From Odoribacter sp. AF15-53 (GTDB lineage: Bacteria; Bacteroidota; Bacteroidia; Bacteroidales; Marinifilaceae), in contig NZ_QUHC01000013.1 in NCBI RefSeq assembly GCF_003479425.1, positions 10,820-74,819 on the forward strand: DNA of 64,000 bases, in the 5' to 3' direction. The notes below the pieces were generated by a model. The model ran no database searches and was not told where the DNA came from. It saw only the letters and a list, made by a program, of their open reading frames with translations. Shown in pieces: positions 24,983 through 33,210 of this stretch; the stretch's first letter is position 1, and every line of letters starts with the position of its first letter. Both the position numbers and the translations under genes were made by a program.

Positions 24983-25012
24983 TTGGTAACTGAGAAGATT
25001 TTTGTACTTTTG
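24983..25012 (+). promoter_or_regulatory. Promoter of the SRP RNA-tRNA transcript
   Basis: TTG at 24983-24985, a 19-bp spacer and TACTTTTG at 25005-25012, just upstream of the SRP RNA. The remaining bases from 24790 to here show nothing else. Confidence 0.75.
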
Positions 25013-25015
25013 TGC

Positions 25016-25117
25016 CCGGGTAAGTCCTATGCGACCAGTTCCTGTCGAACTCCCCCAGGGTCGGAAGACAGCAAGGGTAGATGGTTGAGCGGTGCGACAT
25101 AGTAAGCTTACCCTTTT
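25016..25117 (+). ncRNA. ffs: Small bacterial SRP RNA (4.5S)
   Basis: Terminal helix GGGTAAG (25018-25024) pairs with CTTACCC (25107-25113), followed by TTTT. The apical part contains the conserved SRP Ffh-binding signature AGGGTCGGAAGACAGCAAGG with the GGAA tetraloop. About 100 nt, typical of the short bacterial form. It scaffolds Ffh for co-translational targeting of membrane proteins. It is followed after a few bases by tRNA-Thr. Confidence 0.92.
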
Positions 25118-25123
25118 CAAACC

Positions 25124-25197
25124 GCCTCTTTAGCTCAGCTGGCCAGAGCACGTGATTTGTAATCTCGGGGTCGTTGGTTCGAATCCGACAAGAGGCT
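25124..25197 (+). tRNA. tRNA-Thr (anticodon TGT)
   Basis: Acceptor strands GCCTCTT (25124-25130) and AAGAGGC (25190-25196) pair fully; 25197 is the discriminator. D-arm TAGCTCAGCTGGCCAGAGCA; anticodon loop TTTGTAA presents TGT; T-arm GTTGGTTCGAATCCGAC. CCA is not encoded. Confidence 0.94.
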
Positions 25198-25239
25198 CGA
25201 AAGAATGGAAAGAAAAGTGAGGAAGAGTTCTTTAAGTTT

Positions 25240-25397
<158 letters not shown>

Positions 25398-25414
<17 letters not shown>

Positions 25415-25474
25415 TGCAATATTTTCATTTTTCAAGTGACAAAAGGGGTTTTGAGTAAAAAAAGAGGGATTTTA
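25398..25474. repeat. Left copy of a 77-bp direct repeat shared with 53368-53444
   Basis: Perfect 77-bp identity with 53368-53444 (offset 27,970 bp). It consists of the 17-bp core plus 60 bp to its right. The first site therefore shares its left arm with the middle site and its right arm with the last one, as expected for tandem accretion of elements with the same attachment specificity. Confidence 0.88.
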
Positions 25475-25555
25475 CCCCTGTTTAAACACCCATTTAAACA
25501 CCCATTTAGACACCCATTTTTCAGATGCCAATGTTCAGCTAAACACATCTTAGCT

Positions 25556-26782
25556 ATGAGCACATCAATTTCTATCTATTTCAGAAAAGAAAAAATCAAC
25601 AAACACAATGAATCTTTTATCTGTGCAAAAATCAGTCATAACAACGAATCTAAAAGAATCAGTCTTGGCATAAAAATTAATGCAAATGATTGGGATTTTG
25701 AATACAATAAGGTGAAAGGAAACGCACCCAATAGAGAATATCTCCAACTTCTTATTGATACGGAAATCCAAAAAATAAACAAGAAAATTCTAAACTATCA
25801 AATACAAAATCAACCATTTACACTTGATGACTTGCTAGGGATCACAGAAAAGAAACTTAAATCTGAGACAATCAAGAGTTATTTCCAAAAAGAAGTAACC
25901 ACACTAAAAGATTCAGGGAAATTAAGTTCTGCTTCTAAATACAAATACTGCCTATCATCCTTGTGCAAATATCGCTCTATGGATATCCCTTTCACTGATA
26001 TAAACTATAAATTTTTGGTTGAGTTTGAAATGTTCCTTAGAAAAGCAGGACTTGCTGACAATAGTATTGCAACCAAGTTCAGTACCCTAAAAGCAGCCTT
26101 CAATTCAGCCTTAGACAAAGGACTTTTCACTTGTGAGAAATCTCCATTTATAAACTATCAAGTTGGTAGGTTATGGACTACAACTCAAAAAAGAGCCATA
26201 CATAAAGAAGATATTTATATGCTGAAGGAACTTGATATATCCAACATTTTTAAATATCCAAGTCCATATCATAAGCTTGCTAGAGACTTATTCATATTTT
26301 CTTATTTCACAGCAGGGATCAATTATAAAGACATTGCCACATTAAAGTATAATGATATTGATAATGAACATGTTTATTATTCAAGAAACAAAACCCAAAA
26401 AAACTTGGCAATAAAACTTCTTCCTGATGCACTAACAATATTAAAAAAGTATATGAAACAGGATGCAGAGGGAGAAGATTACATTTTTCCCATATTAGAT
26501 AGAAAAATCCATATAACAAGACAGCAGCAATATAATAGACTGCAAAAAGTAAGAAGTAAAATCAATAAAACACTAAAAATCATGGGGAAAGAACTCAAAA
26601 TCAACATTAAAATAACGACATATGTAGCTAGACATACATTTGCAACTGTTTTAAAAAGGTCTGGAGTGGATATTGGTATAATTTCTGAATCATTAGGCCA
26701 CTCTGAATTAAAAACAACTCAAATCTATTTGGATAGCTTTGAGAACTCTCAAATTGATGATGCCATGAAAAATTTATTATGA
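25556..26782 (+). CDS. Tyrosine-type integrase of element A
   Basis: 408 aa from ATG 25556 (MSTSISIYFRKEK). The open frame extends 120 bp further upstream into a repeat-like GTTTAAACACCCATTTAAAC stretch at the attachment site, which is unlikely to be translated. It has an N-terminal arm-binding domain, a SAM-like core-binding domain and a C-terminal catalytic domain. Catalytic elements include YVARHTFAT (HxxR region), LGHSELKTTQIYL (second His and nucleophilic Tyr) and a beta-hairpin Lys in SRNKTQKN. The position of the first Arg reads Ala (FTAGINYKD), a departure also known in some Bacteroidetes recombinases such as IntDOT, where it is Ser. It sits just inside the left attachment site. Confidence 0.9.
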   Translation: MSTSISIYFRKEKINKHNESFICAKISHNNESKRISLGIKINANDWDFEYNKVKGNAPNREYLQLLIDTEIQKINKKILNYQIQNQPFTLDDLLGITEKKLKSETIKSYFQKEVTTLKDSGKLSSASKYKYCLSSLCKYRSMDIPFTDINYKFLVEFEMFLRKAGLADNSIATKFSTLKAAFNSALDKGLFTCEKSPFINYQVGRLWTTTQKRAIHKEDIYMLKELDISNIFKYPSPYHKLARDLFIFSYFTAGINYKDIATLKYNDIDNEHVYYSRNKTQKNLAIKLLPDALTILKKYMKQDAEGEDYIFPILDRKIHITRQQQYNRLQKVRSKINKTLKIMGKELKINIKITTYVARHTFATVLKRSGVDIGIISESLGHSELKTTQIYLDSFENSQIDDAMKNLL

Positions 26783-26786
26783 ACAA

Positions 26787-26824
26787 AATAGCCTCTCATC
26801 TTCGGATTTGAGGCTATTTTTCTC
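26787..26824 (+). terminator. Terminator after the integrase
   Basis: AATAGCCTC (26787-26795) pairs with GAGGCTATT (26810-26818), loop 14 nt, followed by TTTCTCTCT; 4 bp after the integrase stop. Confidence 0.8.
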
Positions 26825-27072
26825 TCTAAAATAAAATCAGTAAATCCCCCCAAAAAATAGAAATAATCACTAATTTCATAAATTCTAATCTAGACACTAA
26901 ATAAGAAATACCATATTTATCCTATCACTACAAAAATATAATCATGAAGCTAAATACATCACTAGAATCAAAAAATAACCATTGCTTATATTTTACCTTT
27001 CATGGGTAAAATCAATTTTAATAACACAGGTTAGATCACGGTTTCATCTAATCAAAAGATTGCCCCAAAAAA

Positions 27073-27116
27073 AGAACCTCTCTCCTAACTTAATTGCCAA
27101 TGAGGAGAAAGGTTCT
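27073..27116 (-). terminator. Terminator of the 27.15-kb gene
   Basis: AGAACC-TCTCTCCT (27073-27086) pairs with AGGAGA-AAGGTTCT (27103-27116), a stem of about 13 pairs. On the minus strand it is followed by TTTTTT, so it closes the minus-strand gene upstream. Confidence 0.75.
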
Positions 27117-27150
27117 ATTATTCTATAATGCTAAAAAACCTTTAAGAATA

Positions 27151-27723
27151 TCATGCTGGTTGTACCCTTTGGGAAACATTACCATTCATGATAACTAAAA
27201 CCTGCTTCACAGCATCAATTAATTTTGACGCCTCATTAAGCTGATCCCCAGAAGGAGAGGTTGACAGGCTTGTGAATCTAGCCTTTGCCATCTCCTCTTC
27301 TGTAAAAAGTTCATCACTTAGAGAATTAAGATTACCAGTTTTATAAACTGATTCTATTCCAAAGGATAAAACTTTCTCCACTTGCTTTTTCCCAGACATT
27401 GCAATGTTCTGGGCTGCTGCAAAAGGATTCAAACTTAAATCTATACAGTCCTTGCAGAACTTCACATTAGAAATTAATCTATTCAAGACGATATCTCTAA
27501 GTGCAGAGAGATAGTTATTTTTAGTTATACTATCCACCTGTTTTAAAGCCTCTTCAAAGACCATTTTTTTCACGTCAATATTTTCTTTTTGCACTTGTTT
27601 AGAAAGAATATTTCTATACTTCTCATTTACCATGCAAAAAGCATCTTTCGGCTTTCTAGCCACTTTATTGGAACTAGTTTCTCTTGAAACATTTTGTTCC
27701 GTTTTGTCTATATAGTTTTCCAT
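27151..27723 (-). CDS. Hypothetical 190-aa protein of element A
   Basis: I do not recognise it. It is soluble, mostly helical and charged, with a disordered polar start (MENYIDKTEQNVSRETSSNK), a helical middle containing FCKDCIDLSLNPFAAAQNIA and an acidic C-terminal part. There is no signal peptide or membrane segment. It is convergent with the integrase and has its own terminator. Its position between the integrase and the presumed origin suggests a role in element maintenance or regulation, but nothing in the sequence proves it. Confidence 0.6.
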   Translation of the reverse strand: MENYIDKTEQNVSRETSSNKVARKPKDAFCMVNEKYRNILSKQVQKENIDVKKMVFEEALKQVDSITKNNYLSALRDIVLNRLISNVKFCKDCIDLSLNPFAAAQNIAMSGKKQVEKVLSFGIESVYKTGNLNSLSDELFTEEEMAKARFTSLSTSPSGDQLNEASKLIDAVKQVLVIMNGNVSQRVQPA

Positions 27724-27970
27724 CGTTCTTTGATTATAATTTTACATTAAAAATTTAAACCAATTAAAAAAAATAAAAACCAAAAAAATTAAAAATCTGG
27801 CAGAACTAGGAACTATATAATATATAAGAAAAACATCACAGTCATTGGCATACCTGTAAGCCTCTCCTATATACATTACAAATATATGAAAAAGTAACAT
27901 CATTGACACCTTCCTCATGAAAAATATCTTCAACAATCACCAACCAGAGCCTATTTATATCAATTATATA

Positions 27971-28091
27971 AAAACATAACTCCATACCCTATAATTCCCT
28001 AAAACATAACTTTCAACCCTATAATTGGGGTAAAACATTACTTTTTACCCTGTAATTGACTAAAAACATAACACCTAACCCTATATTATCA
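27971..28091. repeat. Four tandem 30-31 bp iterons, candidate replication origin
   Basis: Units start at 27971, 28001, 28032 and 28062, and each reads AAAACATAAC (one has AAAACATTAC) followed by a variable block and ACCCTATAATT or a close variant. Direct spacing of about three helical turns, location in a 1.3-kb AT-rich gap without genes, and a downstream helicase gene are features of iteron-type origins. The bases from 28092 to 29092 hold no gene but contain the palindromes listed next. Confidence 0.72.
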
Positions 28092-28345
28092 TCAATCCTT
28101 TACCCTTCACCGAAATTACCCCATTTATCTAATCTATTATTTCAATTATCTATATTTATACCATACCTTTATTAAAACACCCTACCATTTAAATACAATA
28201 TTATAAAACATACACTTTATCCCCCTCCTTCTTTCTATTTTCTTCTATCTAACAATATCATTCTATAAACATTCACCTCTTACCTGTTTTAAACAACTAA
28301 CCAAAAACAAATCAATTAAACACCTCCTTAACTTACTAACCTCAT

Positions 28346-28394
28346 GTTGCAAACCAGAGTTATTTATTAAATAATAATAATCATGATTTGCAAC
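28346..28394. repeat. Palindromic site 1, GTTGCAAA...TTTGCAAC
   Basis: GTTGCAAA (28346-28353) and TTTGCAAC (28387-28394) are inverted around an AT-rich centre that is itself partly palindromic (TATTTATTAAATAATA). The same layout recurs at 29004-29052, and a single GTTGCAAA lies at 28787-28794. Confidence 0.7.
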
Positions 28395-28742
28395 AAGTAA
28401 AAGAAGAAGGAGATAGAGGTTTATAAATAATGATTACAAGTTTATAAATGAATCAAGTAAAATTAAAGTTTAATCATCCAGATCATTCGCATTGTTATAA
28501 TAAATATCTAATAGATACAGGAGATAAGCATTTTACTTGTTTTCTTCCAATACTCCTTCATTAACACCATGTTATATAAAGTAGAAGTTATCATTTAATG
28601 AATTTTATAACTTCCTTATCTTTTCATAGTTTTTGATTTTTTTAATCAATATCTTTGTGATAATAAATAAGATAATATATAACCATTATATCTACTTTCT
28701 CAAAATCTACACATATAAACATTCTCTGACATTGAGGCATGA

Positions 28743-28780
28743 AACCCTGTTAATTTAATTGATAGGGTTTTCATTTTACC
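28743..28780 (+). terminator. Hairpin with T-run in the origin region
   Basis: AAACCCT and AGGGTTT form a stem followed by TTTCATTTT. It could end a short transcript from the origin region or act as a regulatory hairpin. Confidence 0.4.
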
Positions 28781-29003
28781 CGGATTGTTGCAAATGGATA
28801 TAGTATGTAGAATGGAATGCTTTTATATCTAATCATCCAGATAAATTAGATTGATATATCATTAAAAATAAATAAGGAATTAATGAATCGAATGATATTC
28901 TAATCATTTATAATGAATAACACTATCAATAACACCTGAATCATGCTTTATAGATGATAATAGTTTTAACCACTTCTTGAACTATTTAAATCTATCCAAT
29001 ACA

Positions 29004-29052
29004 GTTGCAAACTGGATATATTTATATATAAATAATAACCATGGTTTGCAAC
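29004..29052. promoter_or_regulatory. Palindromic site 2, directly upstream of the helicase gene
   Basis: GTTGCAAA (29004-29011) and TTTGCAAC (29045-29052) flank an AT-rich palindromic centre (ATATATTTATATATAAATA). It ends 40 bp before the helicase start, where an operator or initiator-binding site would be expected. It repeats the arrangement at 28346-28394. Confidence 0.6.
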
Positions 29053-29092
29053 ATCAAAATGATGAAAGAAGTGGATAATTTAATACGTGAGA

Positions 29093-30928
29093 ATGTTTAT
29101 ACTAGAAAGAAAAAAAGAAATTAAAGATTTAAATTACAACAAGCATCTATCAGAAACAGTTTTTTTAGAGACACTGGATTTTAACGCTAGATTCAAGATT
29201 TCCATTGAGGCACCAACAGGATGTGGGAAATCTTATTACTTGCTAGATTATTTAAAAAGGAATAACATTCCATTTTTATACGCCACAGATACATTATTCC
29301 TCATGGAAGGGTTAGCTAACAGGCATGGAATACCTTATTATTGTGCAGCCGATAGAAGTAAAGAGGAAGAGAGGCAATTAATAACTGTTTATCAGCATAT
29401 TCCTAGATTTATTAGAAAGGGTATGACGTTAATCATTGACGAAGCGCATTCACTTGTTACTGATTACAGTTGGAGAAGAGAAACGGTAGAGAACACTCTA
29501 ACAGCGATGACAGGATACGATAGAGTGATCCTTCTCTCTGGCACTCCTTTATTATCTAATGATTCAGCATATAATGGAATTGAACAAGTCAGAGCCATTC
29601 CCAATGAGGTTAGTAAAAGGAAATTATGGGTAACAAGATTTTCAGAGAATTTAGAGGGAGCTATACTTCAACTGGCTAGAATGATTAAAGAAGAGGGTTA
29701 CATACCAGTTCTCTCTCTACTGGATAAATCCGATAAACTGGATACTATTATAGAGAGATTACCTAACCATGGATTTAATAAAATAGCTGTTATCAATTCC
29801 TTGACGAACAAGAAAACTAAAGGGAAAGATATTAAAGGAGAGGGAGAGATAGAGAATGATATAGAGGTTGAAGGTAATCCAGATTATTACGATCAATTAA
29901 TCACGACAGGTAAAGTTGATGCCGATATAATCATCACAACTTATAGACAAGGGTACGATATTAAGGGGGATAATTACAAATTAATTATAGCACCAAGTAA
30001 AAACAGGCATTCCTACACTGATATTATACAGGTGATGAACAGGTTTAGGGATTGCACCACGAGTGAAGGGTATCTATTATGTAATAATTTGTATGAAGAA
30101 CAAGAATTTAATTATCAACAAATATATACTATCATATTAAACAAGATTACCCAAGAAACAAGAAAGGAATTTAATAGAATCCAGACACTGGAAAAGGATT
30201 ATAGAGCTATCAAGCTGGATCAACAATTAAATTGTAATTACTTCTCTCAATTTATTTATTCCAGTCCTTATATAAATCACCAGAAGATAGCTAACATTAC
30301 ATATAATAACATCAACAACATTGCTTACAACAATTTATACAGGATGAAGAAAATACTTGAAACATTTAATATTGACATGGAACTATCAAAAGATTGTATG
30401 GATTTAAAAGAGGAAATTGAGGCGAAAGAGAAGAAGAAATACACACAAGAGGAGATAAATATTGCGGTTGATACTTTCTTTCATGATTATGCCTATCCAA
30501 AAGAAAAGGGTGAGGCTATACTACTAGATATAAAGGAACGTCCTATTTACCAGACTATAAACGAACATTATGAAACTCTACACGCTTTAGGTGAACCCTC
30601 GTGTAAAATACATGATGAATTAAAGAGATTCATGATTAACACTAAAAAAATGAATGCCTTTAAAAAGATAGCGATAATAAAACTGGGAACAGACCCAAGC
30701 ATAAAAATGTACAGGCTAATGTTACTTAAAGCATTTAATGTTGGAGAGAGATTAACCAGTCCTGAGATATGTAACAGGATAAACAATTGCAGGCAACAGG
30801 TGGGTGATTCCATTTTAAAAGAGAAAACAGCAGTCGAGTTTTTTAACCTGTTATTTAAAACAAAGAGGGCGAAAATGAATGTTGATGGCAAAGAAACATG
30901 GGGCTGGGAGATTATAAGCACGTTCTAG
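29093..30928 (+). CDS. SF2 DEAH-box helicase-like protein, candidate replication protein of element A
   Basis: About 611 aa from ATG 29093 (a GTG lies two codons upstream). Helicase motifs appear in order: Walker A APTGCGKSYY (about residue 40), Walker B/DEAH LIIDEAHSL (about 115), motif III LLSGTPLL, motif V-like IIITTYRQGYDI and motif VI QVMNRFRD. The layout resembles origin-binding-protein-type SF2 helicases. The C-terminal 250 residues are helical with no recognised domain. Placed directly behind iterons and a palindromic site, it is the best candidate for the element's replication initiator or helicase, although no match to a known Rep family is claimed. AT-rich codon use differs from core genes. 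Confidence 0.75.
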   Translation: MFILERKKEIKDLNYNKHLSETVFLETLDFNARFKISIEAPTGCGKSYYLLDYLKRNNIPFLYATDTLFLMEGLANRHGIPYYCAADRSKEEERQLITVYQHIPRFIRKGMTLIIDEAHSLVTDYSWRRETVENTLTAMTGYDRVILLSGTPLLSNDSAYNGIEQVRAIPNEVSKRKLWVTRFSENLEGAILQLARMIKEEGYIPVLSLLDKSDKLDTIIERLPNHGFNKIAVINSLTNKKTKGKDIKGEGEIENDIEVEGNPDYYDQLITTGKVDADIIITTYRQGYDIKGDNYKLIIAPSKNRHSYTDIIQVMNRFRDCTTSEGYLLCNNLYEEQEFNYQQIYTIILNKITQETRKEFNRIQTLEKDYRAIKLDQQLNCNYFSQFIYSSPYINHQKIANITYNNINNIAYNNLYRMKKILETFNIDMELSKDCMDLKEEIEAKEKKKYTQEEINIAVDTFFHDYAYPKEKGEAILLDIKERPIYQTINEHYETLHALGEPSCKIHDELKRFMINTKKMNAFKKIAIIKLGTDPSIKMYRLMLLKAFNVGERLTSPEICNRINNCRQQVGDSILKEKTAVEFFNLLFKTKRAKMNVDGKETWGWEIISTF

Positions 30929-30966
30929 CCAGTTAATCATATATAACTAATTTAAATCATAACATC

Positions 30967-31167
30967 ATGAAAACAAGTTCAAAAGCAGGAGAAGACTACA
31001 TTAAACTTCTTCCATCTAAAATTACTGAAATTTACCATAGAGAGATGGAATTTATTAATAAAGATCTAGAGGATGAATCTAACAAGTTATGCAAGCGATT
31101 TTTAAAACTCGTGGAGGAAGGGAAAATGGATGGGGTTATCTCTTGCTTGAAGAGGTTAAATAGATAA
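30967..31167 (+). CDS. Small hypothetical protein
   Basis: 66 aa, charged and helical (DYIKLLPSKITEIYHREMEF, LCKRFLKLVEEGKMDGVISCLKRLNR); not recognised. It starts 38 bp after the helicase gene and ends just before a strong terminator, so it is probably the second gene of the helicase operon. Confidence 0.6.
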   Translation: MKTSSKAGEDYIKLLPSKITEIYHREMEFINKDLEDESNKLCKRFLKLVEEGKMDGVISCLKRLNR

Positions 31168-31180
31168 ACAAGGAAATCAA

Positions 31181-31232
31181 GGACAGGGTTTGATTGAAGG
31201 ATATAACTTTCATCAAATCCTGTCCTTTTTTT
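31181..31232 (+). terminator. Terminator of the helicase operon
   Basis: GGACAGGGTTTGAT (31181-31194) pairs with ATCAAATCCTGTCC (31212-31225), with one G-T, followed by TTTTTTT. Confidence 0.88.
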
Positions 31233-31371
31233 ATGCTCTATATAATAGCAAGAAATAAATCAATCATTTTCTATAATAAATCATGAATAAACCCACACCA
31301 ACTCAAACGATGCCGAAGTCCATGATTTTACAAAAAGAAGAAGGATATAAAAAAATAATGAAGTGAATCAC

Positions 31372-31440
31372 CATTCCCCCTCTACACTTTGGACTATATT
31401 ATATAGTATATATATTCTATCATAGTGTTGAAGGGAAATG
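31372..31440. repeat. AT-centred inverted repeat upstream of the RadC-like gene
   Basis: CATTCCCCCTCTACACT (31372-31388) and AGTGTTGAAGGGAAATG (31424-31440) pair at 14 of 17 positions around a centre with ATTATATAGTATATATAT. A related repeat lies at 37811-37862. A short terminator-like hairpin (AAAGTGGA/TCCACTTT with T-run) follows near 31558-31582. The stretch 31233-31599 has no gene. Confidence 0.55.
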
Positions 31441-31599
31441 ATTATTTAAAAGGCTACCTTATATAGAATCCCCCCTGTGTAAAAAAATTTAGTGTTAATC
31501 GAACACTAGGATTATTTACTCTCTAACGCCCCCTAACTTTCATTTAAGAAATCGAATTAAAGTGGAAGTTCTCCACTTTTTTAATTTCTATTTAAATCA

Positions 31600-32130
31600 A
31601 TGTCTTATCAATTAAATTTATCACTAATGAAAGAAGAATATTTATCACCAGAAATTAAAACTGGAATAGAACCGAATCAACATTTCGATGATTTAACAAG
31701 CTTATCAGAGGTAGAGATTAGATACAAGCTGAAAGTGCGGCCAAAAGATAGACCAAGAGTGACGATGGCCATGGAGGCATACAAATTAATCAGACCTTTT
31801 TTTGAGGGGTGTTTACATCACCATGAAGAGGCATGGATCATGTTGTTAAATAGAAATTTAAAGGTGTTGGGTGTTGCAAGGCTGAGTGTCGGTAATCAAG
31901 AGAACACTATCATTGATCCTAGGACTGTTTTACAATTAATGCTAAAGACTAATGCAGCTAGTTCTATAATCTTCCATAACCACCCAAGCCAGAATTTAAC
32001 CTTGAGTTCGAAGGATTTAAAAGTAACAAGGAACATCATGGAGGCTTGCAGGTTGTTAAACATGGCTTGTCTGGATCATGTTATAGTCGGTGAGGAAAGT
32101 TACTCTAGCTATTCAGAGGGAGGTTACTAG
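31600..32130 (+). CDS. RadC-like JAB/MPN-domain protein
   Basis: 176 aa. The metal-binding JAB motif is intact (IIFHNHPSQNLTLSSKD, i.e. H-x-H followed by D), with the helix MEACRLLNMACLDHVIVG typical of RadC. A partial N-terminal region replaces the usual helix-hairpin-helix. RadC-like proteins are common on Bacteroidetes integrative elements. The enzymatic role is unproven, and a metalloprotease or nuclease-type activity has been proposed for the fold. A 56-aa membrane peptide gene starts 24 bp downstream. Confidence 0.82.
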   Translation: MSYQLNLSLMKEEYLSPEIKTGIEPNQHFDDLTSLSEVEIRYKLKVRPKDRPRVTMAMEAYKLIRPFFEGCLHHHEEAWIMLLNRNLKVLGVARLSVGNQENTIIDPRTVLQLMLKTNAASSIIFHNHPSQNLTLSSKDLKVTRNIMEACRLLNMACLDHVIVGEESYSSYSEGGY

Positions 32131-32154
32131 CGTGGGTAATTATATATAAAATAG

Positions 32155-32325
32155 ATGAGAGATAGAAAATTCGAGAGGAGCTTAAAAGTGATCATGGTGA
32201 TGACCGTGATCACTTTCATCATTCATGTAGTCGCTATATTCACTATTTATCCAAGGTCTGCAAGGTTGGAATTTATTGCGGTTCTTATCTTTATCATGAT
32301 CTTGTTACTATCCAAGAAGAGGTAA
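32155..32325 (+). CDS. 56-aa two-pass membrane peptide
   Basis: ATG 32155 to TAA 32323-32325. The sequence starts MRDRKFERSLKV, then has one hydrophobic helix (IMVMTVITFIIHVVAIFTIY), a short PRSARL turn, a second helix (EFIAVLIFIMILLL) and the basic tail SKKR. Two clean membrane helices with positively charged ends look deliberate. Size and topology fit holin-like, toxin-like or regulatory membrane peptides. No family is recognised. It is probably co-transcribed with the RadC-like gene 24 bp upstream. Confidence 0.6.
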   Translation: MRDRKFERSLKVIMVMTVITFIIHVVAIFTIYPRSARLEFIAVLIFIMILLLSKKR

Positions 32326-32442
32326 GGATTGCATCTTTTTGGTTGTCTACACTGGATAGACTACCAAAGAGGTGAATTATAGAATGGTTATATATTAAGA
32401 GCGATCACAAGCTATTCACGTTGAAATTTAATACTTTTGCCA

Positions 32443-32735
32443 TACAGCCACCCCAAATGAGTGTTTGTAGAATGCTAATTATTATTTACATTTGTGGTGT
32501 CCTTTGGAGAAATCTGAAGGGCAGACATATTTAATAAGAAGTGTTTGGTTTTATCCTAATCTTGAAAACGACCAATTTTAAAGCAGAAGGATAGACGGTA
32601 CAAACGCTCATGCTTGCCATATATAATTTCTAAATATACTATGGTCTAGTGTGGGGTGGCTGTTTATTTCTGCGAAGGTTACTTGGTCGTACCTCAAGAT
32701 TAATAAGCTAGCAATCTCCACACTTCTTTTTTTAA
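32443..32735 (+). ncRNA. Long structured RNA or leader upstream of the HEPN gene
   Basis: A TACTTTTG -7-like box at 32432-32439 precedes a region without ORF. ACAGCCACCCCA (32443-32454) pairs perfectly with TGGGGTGGCTGT (32653-32664). Just inside, ATGAGTGTTTGTA pairs with TACAAACGCTCAT (one G-U). Between the two 3' strands a third hairpin forms (CCATA...TATGG), giving a three-way junction. Part of the closing 3' strand, AGTGTGG (32648-32654), can alternatively pair with CCACACT (32718-32724), which is followed by TCTTTTTTT. This could act as a terminator/antiterminator switch ahead of the HEPN gene. Retron-like end pairing was considered, but no reverse transcriptase is nearby. Confidence 0.5.
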
Positions 32736-32777
32736 TAACTTACCACTAGGGGATTGGGGTAAATAATTCATGTTTAG

Positions 32778-33200
32778 ATGAATAATTGCACGATTAGTTC
32801 CTATATGGCTGACTTTATCTATAAAGAGATAATTTTGAGATACGAGAATGACATCAAAAAAAATCCCAAAGGCTACAACTTTAATTTAAAAAGATTTAAA
32901 TTCTTTTTAGCAAAATCGAAAATAACAATATCTTTTACCACCATTCTCAATATTAGTAATATTGACACAAAATCGCAACTTGATAATTATTTTTATTGTT
33001 ATCAGCATAGCAAATTCAACCAAGTTGTTTCTTTACTCACTCATATAAGAAATAGTTTCGCTCATGGACGATTCTCGCAAGATAAAACATACTTCTATTT
33101 GGAAGATTACAAGAATTCAAAAACTTGCACGATGAAAGCTCGAATTAAAAAAAATCTTTTAAAAAAATTCATACACGCATTAATAACGTTAACCAAATAA
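32778..33200 (+). CDS. HEPN-domain-like protein (putative RNase)
   Basis: 140 aa, all-helical. It carries the HEPN signature R-x4-H as HIRNSFAHGRF near residues 92-102, preceded by a long helix (NQVVSLLTHIRNSFAH). HEPN proteins are metal-independent RNases or RNA binders found in toxin-antitoxin, abortive-infection and CRISPR systems. It starts 43 bp after the structured RNA and ends 10 bp before a giant surface lipoprotein gene, so it could be co-transcribed with it. No obvious antitoxin (MNT) neighbour is present. The family is supported by the motif only. Confidence 0.6.
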   Translation: MNNCTISSYMADFIYKEIILRYENDIKKNPKGYNFNLKRFKFFLAKSKITISFTTILNISNIDTKSQLDNYFYCYQHSKFNQVVSLLTHIRNSFAHGRFSQDKTYFYLEDYKNSKTCTMKARIKKNLLKKFIHALITLTK

Positions 33201-33210
33201 ATTTAATAAC

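Noticed and set aside
24951..25151. 66-codon minus-strand frame across the SRP RNA and tRNA-Thr
   Set aside because: Antisense to two well-formed RNA genes; no protein features.
27742..27936. 64-aa hydrophobic minus-strand frame upstream of the 190-aa gene
   Set aside because: AT-rich DNA gives hydrophobic frames by chance; no clear start signal, no family. Left open, but not supportable.
27971..28091. CRISPR array
   Set aside because: Repeats are contiguous, imperfect and without unique spacers; no cas genes nearby. Iterons fit better.
32443..32664. Retron msr-msd RNA
   Set aside because: End-pairing resembles the retron a1/a2 arrangement, but no reverse transcriptase gene lies anywhere in the window.
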